This document shows positions 56,148-64,000 of a DNA stretch of 64,000 nucleotides, in pieces. How positions within the stretch are numbered: the stretch's first letter is position 1; each line of letters begins with the position of its first letter. This DNA is from RPQJ01 sp963754535 (lineage in GTDB: Bacteria; Pseudomonadota; Gammaproteobacteria; Steroidobacterales; Steroidobacteraceae). The position numbers and the translations under genes are program-made. The notes below the pieces were generated by a model that saw nothing but the letters and a program-made list of their open reading frames with translations, had not been told where the DNA came from and did no database searches. The DNA lies in assembly GCA_963754535.1 (NCBI GenBank), contig CAVWGG010000014.1, positions 124,001 to 188,000 on the forward strand, given 5' to 3'.

Positions 56148-56176
56148 CTGCGCCACGACAACTGCCGGAGATTGCC

Positions 56177-57097
56177 TTGCCGCACATTGCCCTGGTGAGC
56201 ACGTTCGACGCGCTCGCACTCGATGAAGACATGCCGCCGCTCGTGGAGGCGCTCGTGCGCCGGGGCGCAACGGTGTCGACGCCGTGCTGGGACGACCCGG
56301 CCGTGGACTGGTCGTCGTTCGACCTCGCCGTGCTGCGTTCGACGTGGAATTACGTCGAGCGCATCGACGGGTTCCGCGCCTGGACGCGGCGGTGTTCGCA
56401 ACAGACCCGGCTCTTCAACCCGCCGGAGGTCGTGGACTGGAACACCGACAAGCATTACCTCGCGCACCTGCATCGCGCGGGCGTGCCGGTCGTGCCGTCA
56501 CGGTTTGTCGAGCCGGGCGAGGGACCACAGGCCGCACTGCGGCATTTCCTGACAGGCGCGGCGGACTCGCTCTCCGCCGGGCGTGCCGCGCCGTTCGACC
56601 AGTTCGTGATCAAGCCGTCGATCGGCGCGGGATCGCGCGACACGGCGCGCTACCGCTGCACCGATGCGGACCGCGCGCTCGAGCACCTGTCGCGCCTCGT
56701 CGTCGACGAACGGCGCAGTGCGCTGCTGCAGCCTTACCTTGCGAGCGTCGACGAGGTCGGCGAGACCGCGCTGGTCTATTTTGGCGGCGTTGCCAGCCAT
56801 GCGATCCGCAAGGGGCCGCTGCTGCGGCTGGACTCCGCGCTGGTCGAAGGACTGTTCGCGCCCGAAGAGATCACCGCGCGCAAGCCAGGCGCCGACGAGC
56901 AAGCGCTCGCGGCGGCGGCTTACGCGGCGATCCCGTTCGCTGCGCCGCTCTATGCGCGGATCGACATGATCCGGGACGACCGGGGAGAGCCGGTGATCCT
57001 CGAGCTGGAAATGACGGAGCCGTCGGTGTTCCTGGTCCACGCCCCGGGCAGCGCGGATCGCCTGGCAGCACTGCTGGTCGCGCGCAGCGGCGCCTAG
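56177..57097 (+). CDS. ATP-grasp (RimK/glutathione-synthetase-like) protein
   Basis: A 306-residue ATP-grasp protein of a family common in proteobacteria. It starts MPHIALVSTFDALALDEDMP and contains DLAVLRSTWNYVERIDGF, WNTDKHYLAHLHRAGVPVVP, FVIKPSIGAGSRDT and the metal-binding ILELEMTEPSVFL. It probably ligates an amine to a carboxylate, with substrates unknown. TTG 56177 has a GGAG site 6 bases upstream and is the natural start, since longer readings run through the previous gene. Its TAG stop interlocks with the convergent DUF3570 stop at the palindrome CTAG. Confidence 0.82.
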   Translation: MPHIALVSTFDALALDEDMPPLVEALVRRGATVSTPCWDDPAVDWSSFDLAVLRSTWNYVERIDGFRAWTRRCSQQTRLFNPPEVVDWNTDKHYLAHLHRAGVPVVPSRFVEPGEGPQAALRHFLTGAADSLSAGRAAPFDQFVIKPSIGAGSRDTARYRCTDADRALEHLSRLVVDERRSALLQPYLASVDEVGETALVYFGGVASHAIRKGPLLRLDSALVEGLFAPEEITARKPGADEQALAAAAYAAIPFAAPLYARIDMIRDDRGEPVILELEMTEPSVFLVHAPGSADRLAALLVARSGA

Positions 57098-58239
57098 AAC
57101 CAGCCGGAGATGAACAGCCGGAACACGTCGGCGTCGAAGCCGTAAAGGTCTTCGGTGCCTGGTGCGCCACCGGTCGTGACGTCGCGGAAGTCGTCGTACT
57201 GGTAGTTGATTCGATCGTAGAACAGGTTCACGGTCGACCGGCGCAGGCGGTCCCAGCCGAGCGCGGGCAGTTCGTAGGTGGCGCCCAGGCTGAACATGTG
57301 GCTCGTGAACGTGCTGAGTTCCTTGTCGCGCGCCAGGAAATTTTGCGCGTCGGCACGGGGGAAGAGGTCGGAATAGAAGTCCGCCGCCGACTGGTCGTAC
57401 CAGCGATAGCCGGCCTCGAAGATCCAGCGCTTGCCCCAGGGGTGCGTGTAGCCGAGCGACACGGTATTGGCGTCGATGCCCCACGTGTCGGTGTAGTAAC
57501 GGTACTCGCCGTGAATCGCGGCACGATACGGCAGGTAATAGCGCGCGTTGATCGCGATTGCGTTGCTGGTGCGGGTGTGCGGGTACAGCTCGGCCTGGTA
57601 CGAATAGCCGCGCGCGCTGGTATCGTCGAGGTAGCGCACTGAACGATACGGGTTGTTGAGGAACCCCTCGTCGGTGATCACTTCGTAGTTGAGGCCGGCC
57701 ATCAGTCGCGGCGTCAGGATCTGCTGCAGGCCGAAGCGGTAGTTGCGGCGATCGACGGACTCGGCGAACGCGTCGTCGCCGCGCTTGCGCACTTCGTCCC
57801 AGCCTTGGCTGAATCCGAACGAGACCGTCGTAAGGTCGCCGAAGATGTCCTGGCTCAGGTCGAAACTCGCCGTATTCGCGGTGTAGTCGTTTTCGTCGCT
57901 CAGCGTGTAGCTCACGCTGTACTGGGTCTTGCCCTGCAGCATGTCGAACGCAAGGCTGCCCTGCGTGCGCTCTTCCTTGTACGGGCTCGCCGTCGTCATC
58001 ACGTCGATCGACGCGCTCGACACCATGTCCATGTAGTAGTTGGCCGAGACCGAGTACTTCTCGGCGAACTTCTTGCGCAGCAGCAGCGACGGGCCGTCGA
58101 TCGTGACGCCGCCGCCGTCGTAACGGTGGTAAAGGACGTCGGCCCGGTCGTCCGGCAGCACGGCCGCGTACGCGACGTTGCTCGCCGCCAGCGCGAGACC
58201 GGCGAGTGCAAGGAGTCGGGTCATGCCGTGCGCAGCCAT
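57094..58239 (-). CDS. DUF3570 outer-membrane beta-barrel protein
   Basis: The 381-residue protein has a signal peptide (LLALAGLALAASNVAYAAVL) and alternating beta strands ending in a Phe (FRLFISGWF), as outer-membrane barrels do. DUF3570 features include DVLYHRYDGGGVTIDGPSLL, YYMDMVSSASIDVMTTASPY and YRYYTDTWGIDANTVSLGY. It ends a five-partner run with DUF4266 and TlpA upstream, a gene association seen in many bacteria, usually with ApbE, which is not in this window. MAAHG at 58239 or MTRLL at 58224 may be the start. Confidence 0.86.
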   Translation of the reverse strand: MAAHGMTRLLALAGLALAASNVAYAAVLPDDRADVLYHRYDGGGVTIDGPSLLLRKKFAEKYSVSANYYMDMVSSASIDVMTTASPYKEERTQGSLAFDMLQGKTQYSVSYTLSDENDYTANTASFDLSQDIFGDLTTVSFGFSQGWDEVRKRGDDAFAESVDRRNYRFGLQQILTPRLMAGLNYEVITDEGFLNNPYRSVRYLDDTSARGYSYQAELYPHTRTSNAIAINARYYLPYRAAIHGEYRYYTDTWGIDANTVSLGYTHPWGKRWIFEAGYRWYDQSAADFYSDLFPRADAQNFLARDKELSTFTSHMFSLGATYELPALGWDRLRRSTVNLFYDRINYQYDDFRDVTTGGAPGTEDLYGFDADVFRLFISGWF

Positions 58240-58250
58240 CGCGTGTCGTC

Positions 58251-58487
58251 TCAGTTGCAGCCGCAGCCGCCGCCGTGGCTGCCGGTCGCGCCGCGCGCGC
58301 CTTCGCGCGCCTCGAACACGTGGTTGAGGTACGACGCAGCCACCGGATCGCGCTCGACCGACATCACGATGTCCGCGAAATACTGGCGTTCGTACGGCTT
58401 GACCCATGGTTCGACGCTGGCGCAGCCGGTTGCTCCGCCGGCGAGGCCGAACAGCAAAACGAGGCGGATCGTATGGCGCATGGTCAT
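58251..58487 (-). CDS. DUF4266 lipoprotein
   Basis: A 78-residue lipoprotein with lipobox ATGC and the DUF4266 pattern: CASVEPWVKPYERQYFADIV, then SREGA-like REGARGATG and the terminal GGGCGCN. The end Cys-Gly-Cys-Asn is a likely cofactor- or metal-binding tail, but its function is unknown. The start MTMRH overlaps the TlpA stop (ATGA). The gap to the DUF3570 gene is 11 bases. Confidence 0.88.
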   Translation of the reverse strand: MTMRHTIRLVLLFGLAGGATGCASVEPWVKPYERQYFADIVMSVERDPVAASYLNHVFEAREGARGATGSHGGGCGCN

Positions 58488-58984
58488 TCCTTCACCAGGC
58501 TGCGGATCATGTCGGCGTACCTGGCTTCGTCGCCCGGCTTGTAGCCCTGGTGGACGTAGCGCACCTGGCCTTTGCGATCGACGAAGACCGTGCTTGGCAT
58601 GCCTTCGACGCCGAAGCTGCCGGCCACCGTGCTGTCCGTATCGAAGAGGATGGGAAAGGTGACAGGCATGCCCTTGAGCCACGTCACCGCCGCTGCGCTG
58701 TCAGGCTCGACGTTCACCCCCAGCAGGGTGAATCCGAGCGGTTCGTACTTCGTGCTCAGCTGGGCGAGCAGCGGCATTTCCTGCCGGCAGGGACCGCACC
58801 AGGTCGCCCAGAAATTGATCATCACGACCTGGCCCTTGAGGTCGGCAAGTCGAACCTTGCCGCCGTCGCGTGCGGTGAGCGAAAAGTCGGGTGCGGCCGA
58901 ACCCGGAGTGGCCGCGGCCACGGCGATGCCCGGCAAAGACAGCGAGAGACAGCAGGCGAGCAGCAGGCGGCGTGCACTATTCAT
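58484..58984 (-). CDS. TlpA-family periplasmic thioredoxin-like protein
   Basis: A 166-residue exported thiol protein with signal peptide (LPGIAVAAATPG) and a thioredoxin fold bearing the active site FWATWCGPCRQEMP and cis-Pro loop GMPSTVFVDRKGQ. It could keep cysteines reduced for heme attachment to the di-heme protein of this cluster or act on the DUF4266 cysteines. It overlaps the DUF4266 gene and follows the beta-barrel gene by 9 bases. Confidence 0.9.
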   Translation of the reverse strand: MNSARRLLLACCLSLSLPGIAVAAATPGSAAPDFSLTARDGGKVRLADLKGQVVMINFWATWCGPCRQEMPLLAQLSTKYEPLGFTLLGVNVEPDSAAAVTWLKGMPVTFPILFDTDSTVAGSFGVEGMPSTVFVDRKGQVRYVHQGYKPGDEARYADMIRSLVKE

Positions 58985-58993
58985 GGCCTTTCC

Positions 58994-59674
58994 TCAGAAG
59001 AACGCAGTGACGCCGAACCCGACCTGCAGGTTCTGCGTGAGCTTGTTCTCGCCCAGCAGGTCGCTCTCGAACATGTGGTCACGCACGTCGAGGTGGACGG
59101 CGATCCAGTCGTTCGCGAGCACGCGCAGGCCTGCGCCGAGCGCCACGGTGAAGTGGTCGTCGCCCGCGAAGTTCGTGCTGCCTGCGCCGAGCGTGAAGTA
59201 CACGGCGCTCGGCATCGCGCGCTTGCCGCCGAAGAACACTTCGCCCGGCAGCGCGTTCCAGCCGAGGGCGAGGTCGTAGTAGGTGAACTGGCGCTCGCTG
59301 TCGGTCAGGAGCTCCGCGGCGCCGCTCAGGTCCTCGTAGCTGGTCTTGCCGGCCTTCGACGATCCGACCGTGGCCTCTGCAAACAGGTCCTCTGTGAAGT
59401 GATAGGCGATGCGGCCGCCGTACAGCAGGCTCGAGCCGAAATCTTCGATGCTGACCGTGCCGACGAAGAGTCCGGCTTCGAAGTTCTCCGTGTCGAGGCC
59501 TGCAGGCTCGACTTCACGCCGTTTCACGGCAGGCTCGACGACCTGCGGCTGCTGCGCAGGCAGCGCCGACGGATCGCTCGCCGGTTGCCCGGCCGATTGC
59601 GCGGCCGCGCTGCCCGGCAACGCCGCAACGGCGGCCAGTGCCGTCAGAAGAAATACGTGAAGGCCACGGTCCAT
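58994..59674 (-). CDS. Outer membrane beta-barrel protein
   Basis: The 226-residue product has a signal peptide ending GSAAAQSAG, a Pro/Gln-rich linker and a barrel of about eight strands (FEAGLFVGTVSIEDFGSSLL, AYHFTEDLFAEATVG, FTVALGAGLRVLANDWIAVH) ending in FGVTAFF with a C-terminal Phe. It belongs to the small outer-membrane beta-barrel-domain family. Its start overlaps the upstream gene by 31 bases, which is long but needed to include the signal peptide. Confidence 0.82.
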   Translation of the reverse strand: MDRGLHVFLLTALAAVAALPGSAAAQSAGQPASDPSALPAQQPQVVEPAVKRREVEPAGLDTENFEAGLFVGTVSIEDFGSSLLYGGRIAYHFTEDLFAEATVGSSKAGKTSYEDLSGAAELLTDSERQFTYYDLALGWNALPGEVFFGGKRAMPSAVYFTLGAGSTNFAGDDHFTVALGAGLRVLANDWIAVHLDVRDHMFESDLLGENKLTQNLQVGFGVTAFF

Positions 59675-60402
59675 TCGTCGATCTCCTCATTCTCGTCGCG
59701 GCTCGTGAACACGACGTAGCTGCGGTACTCCGCCTGCAGCAGGAAGCGGTTGGTCAGGAAGCCGCGCAGGCCGAGGCCGGCGTAGGCGGTGGTGTCGGTG
59801 CGGTCGTCGGCCTGCACCAGGGTGGCCTTGGGCGAAATCGTCATCACGCCGCCGCCGATGCCGACGAAGGGCGACACGCGCCATTGCGGCATGAACACGT
59901 GGGCGATGCCGGCCGTGCCGAGCCAGCCGTTCGAGAAGTTGCCCAACAGCTGATTGACGTCGGCCCGGACCAGCAGGTTTGGCGTGAGCGCATAGGCGCC
60001 CGCGACGGAAACCACGTTGGCGCCGCCGAAGTCACCGGTGCCGAGGCCGACTTCCCAGTGGTGTTCGGTGCGCGCTTCGGGCTTCGGCCCGGCCACCTGG
60101 ACGGGGGCGCCGCCCGGCGTGAGCGTGCGTTCGAGCTGGGAGCGATGCACCCAGCCCTCGCGGCCGTTGCCGGTGCGCACCTTGATCCAGTCGGTGCGCT
60201 GGCGCAGCAACTCGATCGTCGCATTGCGCTCGACGGAGTACGTGGCGGGAAAGCCACGTCCCGGGCCGCTGCGCAGGTCTGCGAACGCGTCCTGGACGAC
60301 CACCGTCGCCGGCTCCTTGTCGGCACGCGCGTGCGCAGGCGGGCTCGCGGCGCAGAGCGCGAGACAGCAGGCGAGCAATGGTCTGAAGCCGAGTCCGTTC
60401 AA
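59644..60402 (-). CDS. SH3-domain outer membrane beta-barrel protein
   Basis: After a signal peptide (LLACCLALCAASPPAHARA) comes a bacterial SH3 domain (about residues 33-90: VQDAFADLRSGPGRGFPATY, DWIKVRTGNGREGWVHRSQL) and then a barrel of about eight strands ending TVAFTYFF. TTG 60402 overlaps the stop of the HzsA-like gene (TTGA) and gives the complete signal peptide. SH3 plus barrel suggests attachment to peptidoglycan or to a partner beneath the outer membrane. A role as sheath or scaffold for the heme protein is inferred. Confidence 0.8.
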   Translation of the reverse strand: MNGLGFRPLLACCLALCAASPPAHARADKEPATVVVQDAFADLRSGPGRGFPATYSVERNATIELLRQRTDWIKVRTGNGREGWVHRSQLERTLTPGGAPVQVAGPKPEARTEHHWEVGLGTGDFGGANVVSVAGAYALTPNLLVRADVNQLLGNFSNGWLGTAGIAHVFMPQWRVSPFVGIGGGVMTISPKATLVQADDRTDTTAYAGLGLRGFLTNRFLLQAEYRSYVVFTSRDENEEIDEWTVAFTYFF

Positions 60403-63056
60403 TTCAGCGGCGCCGCAAATGGGTCGTTGAAGTATTGGGCACCGATGTCGGTCCATTCCGAGACGAGCTTCAACTCCACGGGTGTCAGTCGACCCGCGTG
60501 GGTGCCGCCGGGCGCAAACAATGAGAAGAACGTCACAGAGCCGTTCGCGTCGCCCGCACGCAGTGACGGCGCCACCGGCACGGTCGAGAACTGTGGCAGG
60601 CCCGTCACCGGGTCGATGCCGGTCTGCACCAGCCGGTCCTGCAGCGTGCCGTTGACCACTTCCTGTTCGGCGTCGGTGGCCAGCAGTTCGCGGTACGCCT
60701 GGAACTGCGTGGGCACGTCGGTCGCCGGCCCGTCGGTCAGTTCGAGTTGCGCGGCAGGGACCCGTGCCGAGCCGTCGGCAGCGCGCGCCGAATGGCACGC
60801 CACGCACGTATCGTCACGCAGCACGGTTCCGTCGGCGGCCAGCGTCACGCGCGGCTTGCTCCACAGCGGGTGGAGGTGCCGCTCGTAGTGGATCGTGATG
60901 CGACAGCCGGCACGCCAGCTCGTCACGCAATCCGGCGAGGTCGGCGCCGGGGTGGTCAGGTCCGCATAGTCGTACGCGAACGAAGCATCCGGAGCGCGGC
61001 CGGAGGCGACCGGGTCGGTCCAGACGTCGGCAAACCGGATCGACGTACTCGGCTCGAGGTCGGCGCAGTCCGTCTGGCAGCTGATGCGCGCGCGCACCTG
61101 GGCCATCGTTTCACCGAAGTCCGCGAAGAACGCCGGGTTGGTGTTCGGGAACGGCACGCCCGTGCCCGGTGCGCCGGTGTTGGCTGCGGCAAACAGGTTG
61201 TCCCGGCCGTGCGAATCATCGCGTGTCGCCACGTGGCAGCCGTTGCACTTCAGTTCCTGTCCCGCGCGCAACTGCAGCCAGTTGTCGTGCCGGCCGCCGA
61301 TGCGGCGTCCGTTTGCGTCGAGCACCGAGATCGCGAACGCCACGTCGGCAGGGACCTTGATGCGGACCGAGCCGTCCGGTTCCACCGGAGCGTAGCCGAG
61401 GATCTCGCGCATGCCGAACGCTCGGGTAACCCCGAAGGCACTGCCGTCGAAATCGCGCACGTCGTCGTCCGGAATGCTGACCGCCTTCTCGATGCGCACG
61501 AAACGCGCCGGCCGCGCGGCCGCGAGCGTGCTGGCGGGATCACGCACCACGGCGATGCCGCCCGGTGCCGTGTCGGTGCCGGCGATGTCGTAGACGCTGC
61601 GGACGTCGAGCAAGCCCACGCCCTCGGCCTCGAGATCGGCATCGAAGTCGACGCCGGCCACCGGATCGAGCACGACGGCCGGCAGGGCGCGCGGCTGCAA
61701 CGCGACGATGTCGGTGAACAGCGTGCCTTCCACGGGGCTCGAGACCGGGAGCTGCGTCTTCTGCGAGGGATCGTAGATCCACACGCCATACAGGGGAGCT
61801 GCGGTGGACGTCGCGCCAGCCGCGAGGCGGTCCGCCGTGCACGGCACGATCTGTGCGGTCGCGGACGCCGTCGTCGTTTCCAGCAACCGGCACTGCGTCC
61901 AGGTGAGCAGGATGCGGCCCGTGCCGTCCTGCAGGGGGAATGCCGCGTTGTAACGGCCGCCGGGCGACGGGCCCTCGACTGTGCGTACGTCATTGATGGT
62001 GGCTGCCACCTGTGCCGGGCCCGTCAGCACGCCGCGGTTCGGCAGTGTCGGCTGGGTGATCTCGACGAAGTTCGCGGTGTCCACTTCCAGCAACTGGCCG
62101 CCGAGGTCCGGCGCCGCGAACGGTTGCATACGCACGAGCAGCTTGCCGTTCGCCATCGGCCGCGGATCGAGGAAGTGCACGTCCTCGCCGTTGGTGCCGG
62201 TTGCGTGGCTGCGCGCTCCGTAGAGCAACTGCAGGTCGCTGCCATCGGGACGCATCGTGTACAGGCTGATCTCGTCGTGACCGGGAGCATTGTCCCAGCG
62301 GCTGAACACCACGCGACCGTCCTGCAGCACGGCGGGATCGAGGTCGTGGCTCTGGTTGAACGAGACCTGCCGGATGCCCGAGCCGTCCGCATTCATCACG
62401 TGCAGCACGAAGGCGTGTTCGTCGTCGTTTTCGTCCTGCGCGGCGAACTGCGGCTTGCCCTCGTCGAGCAGGATCGCCTTGGCCTGCCGCTGCCGCGTCG
62501 ACGAGAACACGATCCGTCCGTCCGGCAGGTAATGCGGCGCGACGTCGTCGCCTTCGCGCGCCGTCGTGTCGGACGTGAACACCCGCCGCAGCAGCTGTGC
62601 GTCGAGGTCGTATTCCCAGATGTCCCAGGTGGGTTGTTCGTCGGGCGAGGCGCCGACGATGTTCGGTTCTCTCAGCGCGAACACCAGCCTGCGCCCGTCG
62701 TACGACGGCTCGACGTCGCGAACGTCACCGAGTCCCCTGGTGATCGCGGCGGTGAGATTGCGCTCGGCCGAGGACGGCGAGGCCCGGTCCCGCAGATAGA
62801 GGTCGGCACCCGGCTGGAACGGCAGCAGTTCGCGCACGTCGGGCGCGGGGGCGTTGGCGGTCGGCACCGGGCGCTTGACGTAAGCAATCGGGAAATCGAG
62901 AACGACCGGATCCGGTGACTGACCGCCGCCGGGGCTGGCGCCACTGCCGCCGTCGCTGCTCGTGCACGCGGAGATCGCGGCCACGGCGAGCAGCAGGCAC
63001 ATTGATTTCCACTGTTGCGAGCGACCGCGTGCGGTCGCTGCCAGACGTACTGCCAT
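60399..63056 (-). CDS. HzsA-like di-heme beta-propeller lipoprotein
   Basis: The 885-residue lipoprotein (lipobox ISAC) contains PD40-type propeller blades (YDGRRLVFALREPN, LPDGRIVFSSTRQ, LQDGRVVFSRWDN) and two c-type heme sites, Cys604-Asn-Gly-Cys-His608 and Cys751-Val-Ala-Cys-His755. This arrangement resembles the alpha subunit family of hydrazine synthase (HzsA-related proteins), which is widespread outside anammox bacteria and uncharacterised there. It is predicted on the periplasmic or outer surface as an electron-transfer or redox protein. It leads an operon with two barrels and TlpA. Confidence 0.82.
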   Translation of the reverse strand: MAVRLAATARGRSQQWKSMCLLLAVAAISACTSSDGGSGASPGGGQSPDPVVLDFPIAYVKRPVPTANAPAPDVRELLPFQPGADLYLRDRASPSSAERNLTAAITRGLGDVRDVEPSYDGRRLVFALREPNIVGASPDEQPTWDIWEYDLDAQLLRRVFTSDTTAREGDDVAPHYLPDGRIVFSSTRQRQAKAILLDEGKPQFAAQDENDDEHAFVLHVMNADGSGIRQVSFNQSHDLDPAVLQDGRVVFSRWDNAPGHDEISLYTMRPDGSDLQLLYGARSHATGTNGEDVHFLDPRPMANGKLLVRMQPFAAPDLGGQLLEVDTANFVEITQPTLPNRGVLTGPAQVAATINDVRTVEGPSPGGRYNAAFPLQDGTGRILLTWTQCRLLETTTASATAQIVPCTADRLAAGATSTAAPLYGVWIYDPSQKTQLPVSSPVEGTLFTDIVALQPRALPAVVLDPVAGVDFDADLEAEGVGLLDVRSVYDIAGTDTAPGGIAVVRDPASTLAAARPARFVRIEKAVSIPDDDVRDFDGSAFGVTRAFGMREILGYAPVEPDGSVRIKVPADVAFAISVLDANGRRIGGRHDNWLQLRAGQELKCNGCHVATRDDSHGRDNLFAAANTGAPGTGVPFPNTNPAFFADFGETMAQVRARISCQTDCADLEPSTSIRFADVWTDPVASGRAPDASFAYDYADLTTPAPTSPDCVTSWRAGCRITIHYERHLHPLWSKPRVTLAADGTVLRDDTCVACHSARAADGSARVPAAQLELTDGPATDVPTQFQAYRELLATDAEQEVVNGTLQDRLVQTGIDPVTGLPQFSTVPVAPSLRAGDANGSVTFFSLFAPGGTHAGRLTPVELKLVSEWTDIGAQYFNDPFAAPLN

Positions 63057-63146
63057 CGCTTTTTCCTCGCGGCGATCCTGTGCGTCCTGCCGCCGCGCAG
63101 GCGTGTTCTCGCATAAGCGGCCGCACATGTACGTTTTGGCCGCCCG

Positions 63147-63168
63147 TTGTGTGAGCGTCCTCTCACAA
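63147..63168. promoter_or_regulatory. Palindromic operator candidate in divergent promoter region
   Basis: TTGTGTGAG (63147-63155) and CTCTCACAA (63160-63168) form a 9-bp inverted repeat with one mismatch and a 4-base centre, midway in the 195-base gap between the HzsA-like gene and the divergent gene at 63252. It could bind a dimeric regulator acting on both, but no regulator is identified. Confidence 0.4.
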
Positions 63169-63251
63169 ACGAGAACGCCACTTTGCACGAACCGCCCGCA
63201 GGCCACAGATTCCGTCGCCACGGTGGCCGTCGGCTGCCGAAGGGAGGGTGG

Positions 63252-64000
63252 ATGCCACAGACCAGCACGTCGAACGCCCGCGGTGCGCGCAGCCTGCGCA
63301 GTGCGTTCGTGAGCCTGATCCTCGTGGCCGTCACGCTGCTGCCGGCTGCGGCGCAGGCGGACGCGCGGTCGCAGGCGAAGCGCCTCCACGACAGGCTGGC
63401 GGGGGTCCCGCCCACCGAGGCCGTGCTCACCTCGATGGCCAACGATATCGCGGCCGGTCGCGCGACCGACGCCGCCAACACGGCCATGCAGCACCGGGCG
63501 TTCTACGACGTCACGCTCAAGAACTTTGCGATGCCCTGGACCAACCGCGACCAGACGGTCTTTGCGCCGCTCAACGACTACGTGGCGACCGTCATCGGCA
63601 TGGTGCGAGACGACGTCGCCTTCGACCGTGTGCTCTACGACGACATCCTGTACGTGGGGCGCAACGGCTCCGGCGTGCCGGGCTATTCGGCAGCGAATAA
63701 CGACCATTACGCCGCGCTCGAGTCGCAGGGTGTCAGCCTCAAGGACAACCTGGTGCAGACGACACAGTCGTCGGCCAGCGGCATTCCCGCCGAGGCGACG
63801 GCGGGCGTATTGACCACGCGCGCCGCGGCGCAGGCGTTCTTCATCGCCGGCACCAATCGCGCGATGTTCCGCTACACGCTGATGAACCACCTCTGCACCG
63901 ACCTGGAACAGGTGCAGGACACCACGCGCCCGCCGGACCGCATCCGGCAGGACGTGAGCCGCAGCCCGGGTGGTGACAGCCGCATCTTCCTCAACAACTG
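63252..64000 (+). CDS. Secreted protein of unknown function, probably heme-binding (partial)
   Basis: The gene runs off the window after 249 complete codons. It begins with a signal peptide (LILVAVTLLPAAAQADARS) and continues with a helical, soluble domain (AFYDVTLKNFAMPWTNRDQT, FIAGTNRAMFRYTLMNHLCT). The final segment RPPDRIRQDVSRSPGGDSRI is followed by FLNN and an incomplete TG codon. I recall similar exported proteins in which this is followed by a c-type heme CxGCH, but that is memory, not shown here. It diverges from the HzsA-like operon, so a joint redox role is likely. Confidence 0.65.
   Translation, partial: MPQTSTSNARGARSLRSAFVSLILVAVTLLPAAAQADARSQAKRLHDRLAGVPPTEAVLTSMANDIAAGRATDAANTAMQHRAFYDVTLKNFAMPWTNRDQTVFAPLNDYVATVIGMVRDDVAFDRVLYDDILYVGRNGSGVPGYSAANNDHYAALESQGVSLKDNLVQTTQSSASGIPAEATAGVLTTRAAAQAFFIAGTNRAMFRYTLMNHLCTDLEQVQDTTRPPDRIRQDVSRSPGGDSRIFLNN

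Noticed and set aside
54545..57097. 850-residue open frame covering the PPK2 gene and the ATP-grasp gene
   Set aside because: Its first 544 codons lie in the wrong frame of pap. The ATP-grasp protein has its own TTG with a GGAG site.
60399..63056. HzsA similarity as evidence of anammox metabolism
   Set aside because: No hzsB/hzsC, hydrazine dehydrogenase or other anammox genes are present, and HzsA-like proteins occur widely in other bacteria.
1..64000. CRISPR array, integrase, transposase, phage genes, rRNA or tRNA
   Set aside because: No regular spaced repeats, recombinase motifs or RNA gene signatures were recognised on either strand. A covariance-model scan could still reveal small RNAs.

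Overview
The window reads as chromosomal DNA of a high-GC gammaproteobacterium, probably from the Steroidobacteraceae/Nevskiales/Xanthomonadales neighbourhood. The basis is gene content, not a database search: Pseudomonas-like puu/spu/pot polyamine genes, icd with aceK, a Cus-type RND copper pump, a GlyGly-CTERM-like tail, and DUF3570/DUF4266/TlpA genes. Genes are dense and often overlap by ATGA, GTGA or TTGA. No rRNA, tRNA, CRISPR array or insertion sequence was recognised, and no gene-free stretch exceeds 300 bases.

Region 1 (1-22 kb) is mainly polyamine catabolism and uptake. It opens with the end of puuC (aldehyde dehydrogenase), followed by a MaoC-phosphotransacetylase fusion, ackA and aguB (N-carbamoylputrescine amidase). 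Housekeeping genes come next: an exonuclease/GIY-YIG protein, rlmKL and queD. Then puuA-puuB on the minus strand diverge from puuD-spuB-spuC on the plus strand, and two putrescine-binding lipoproteins lead into the ABC transporter potG-potH-potI. Together they import putrescine and degrade it either through gamma-glutamylation (PuuA, PuuB, PuuC, PuuD) or transamination (SpuC). The agmatine branch is split: aguB is at 2.8 kb and aguA at 53.5 kb.

Region 2 (22-33 kb) holds a polyphosphate glucokinase, a secreted M1 aminopeptidase, a coupled trio for methionine transamination (aminotransferase, omega-amidase, Cys/Met gamma-lyase family), a membrane winged-helix/TPR regulator, a lipoprotein and an ATP/ADP-carrier-like transporter fused to a cadherin-like domain.

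Region 3 (33-41 kb, minus strand) runs icd, aceK, a PMT/ArnT-like glycosyltransferase, a secreted kinase-like protein and a secreted Shewanella-like phosphatase with a degenerate kinase-like tail. The last two are my best candidate for an undescribed periplasmic phosphorylation module.

Region 4 (41-57 kb) is copper handling: a CDCC lipoprotein, a Met/Cys/His-rich small protein, cusCBA-like genes and copA, interrupted by an 81-bp tandem repeat and a delta-60/Calx-beta surface protein. aguA, a two-domain PPK2 and an ATP-grasp enzyme follow.

Region 5 (57-64 kb) is a minus-strand cluster: a di-heme HzsA-like lipoprotein, two outer-membrane beta-barrels, TlpA, DUF4266 and DUF3570. It diverges from a secreted gene cut by the window end, and looks like an envelope redox system.

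Six single-base frameshifts in five genes (ackA, rlmKL twice, the gene at 9211, puuD, the gene at 49025) interrupt otherwise conserved proteins. Most are probably assembly indels and should be checked against reads.
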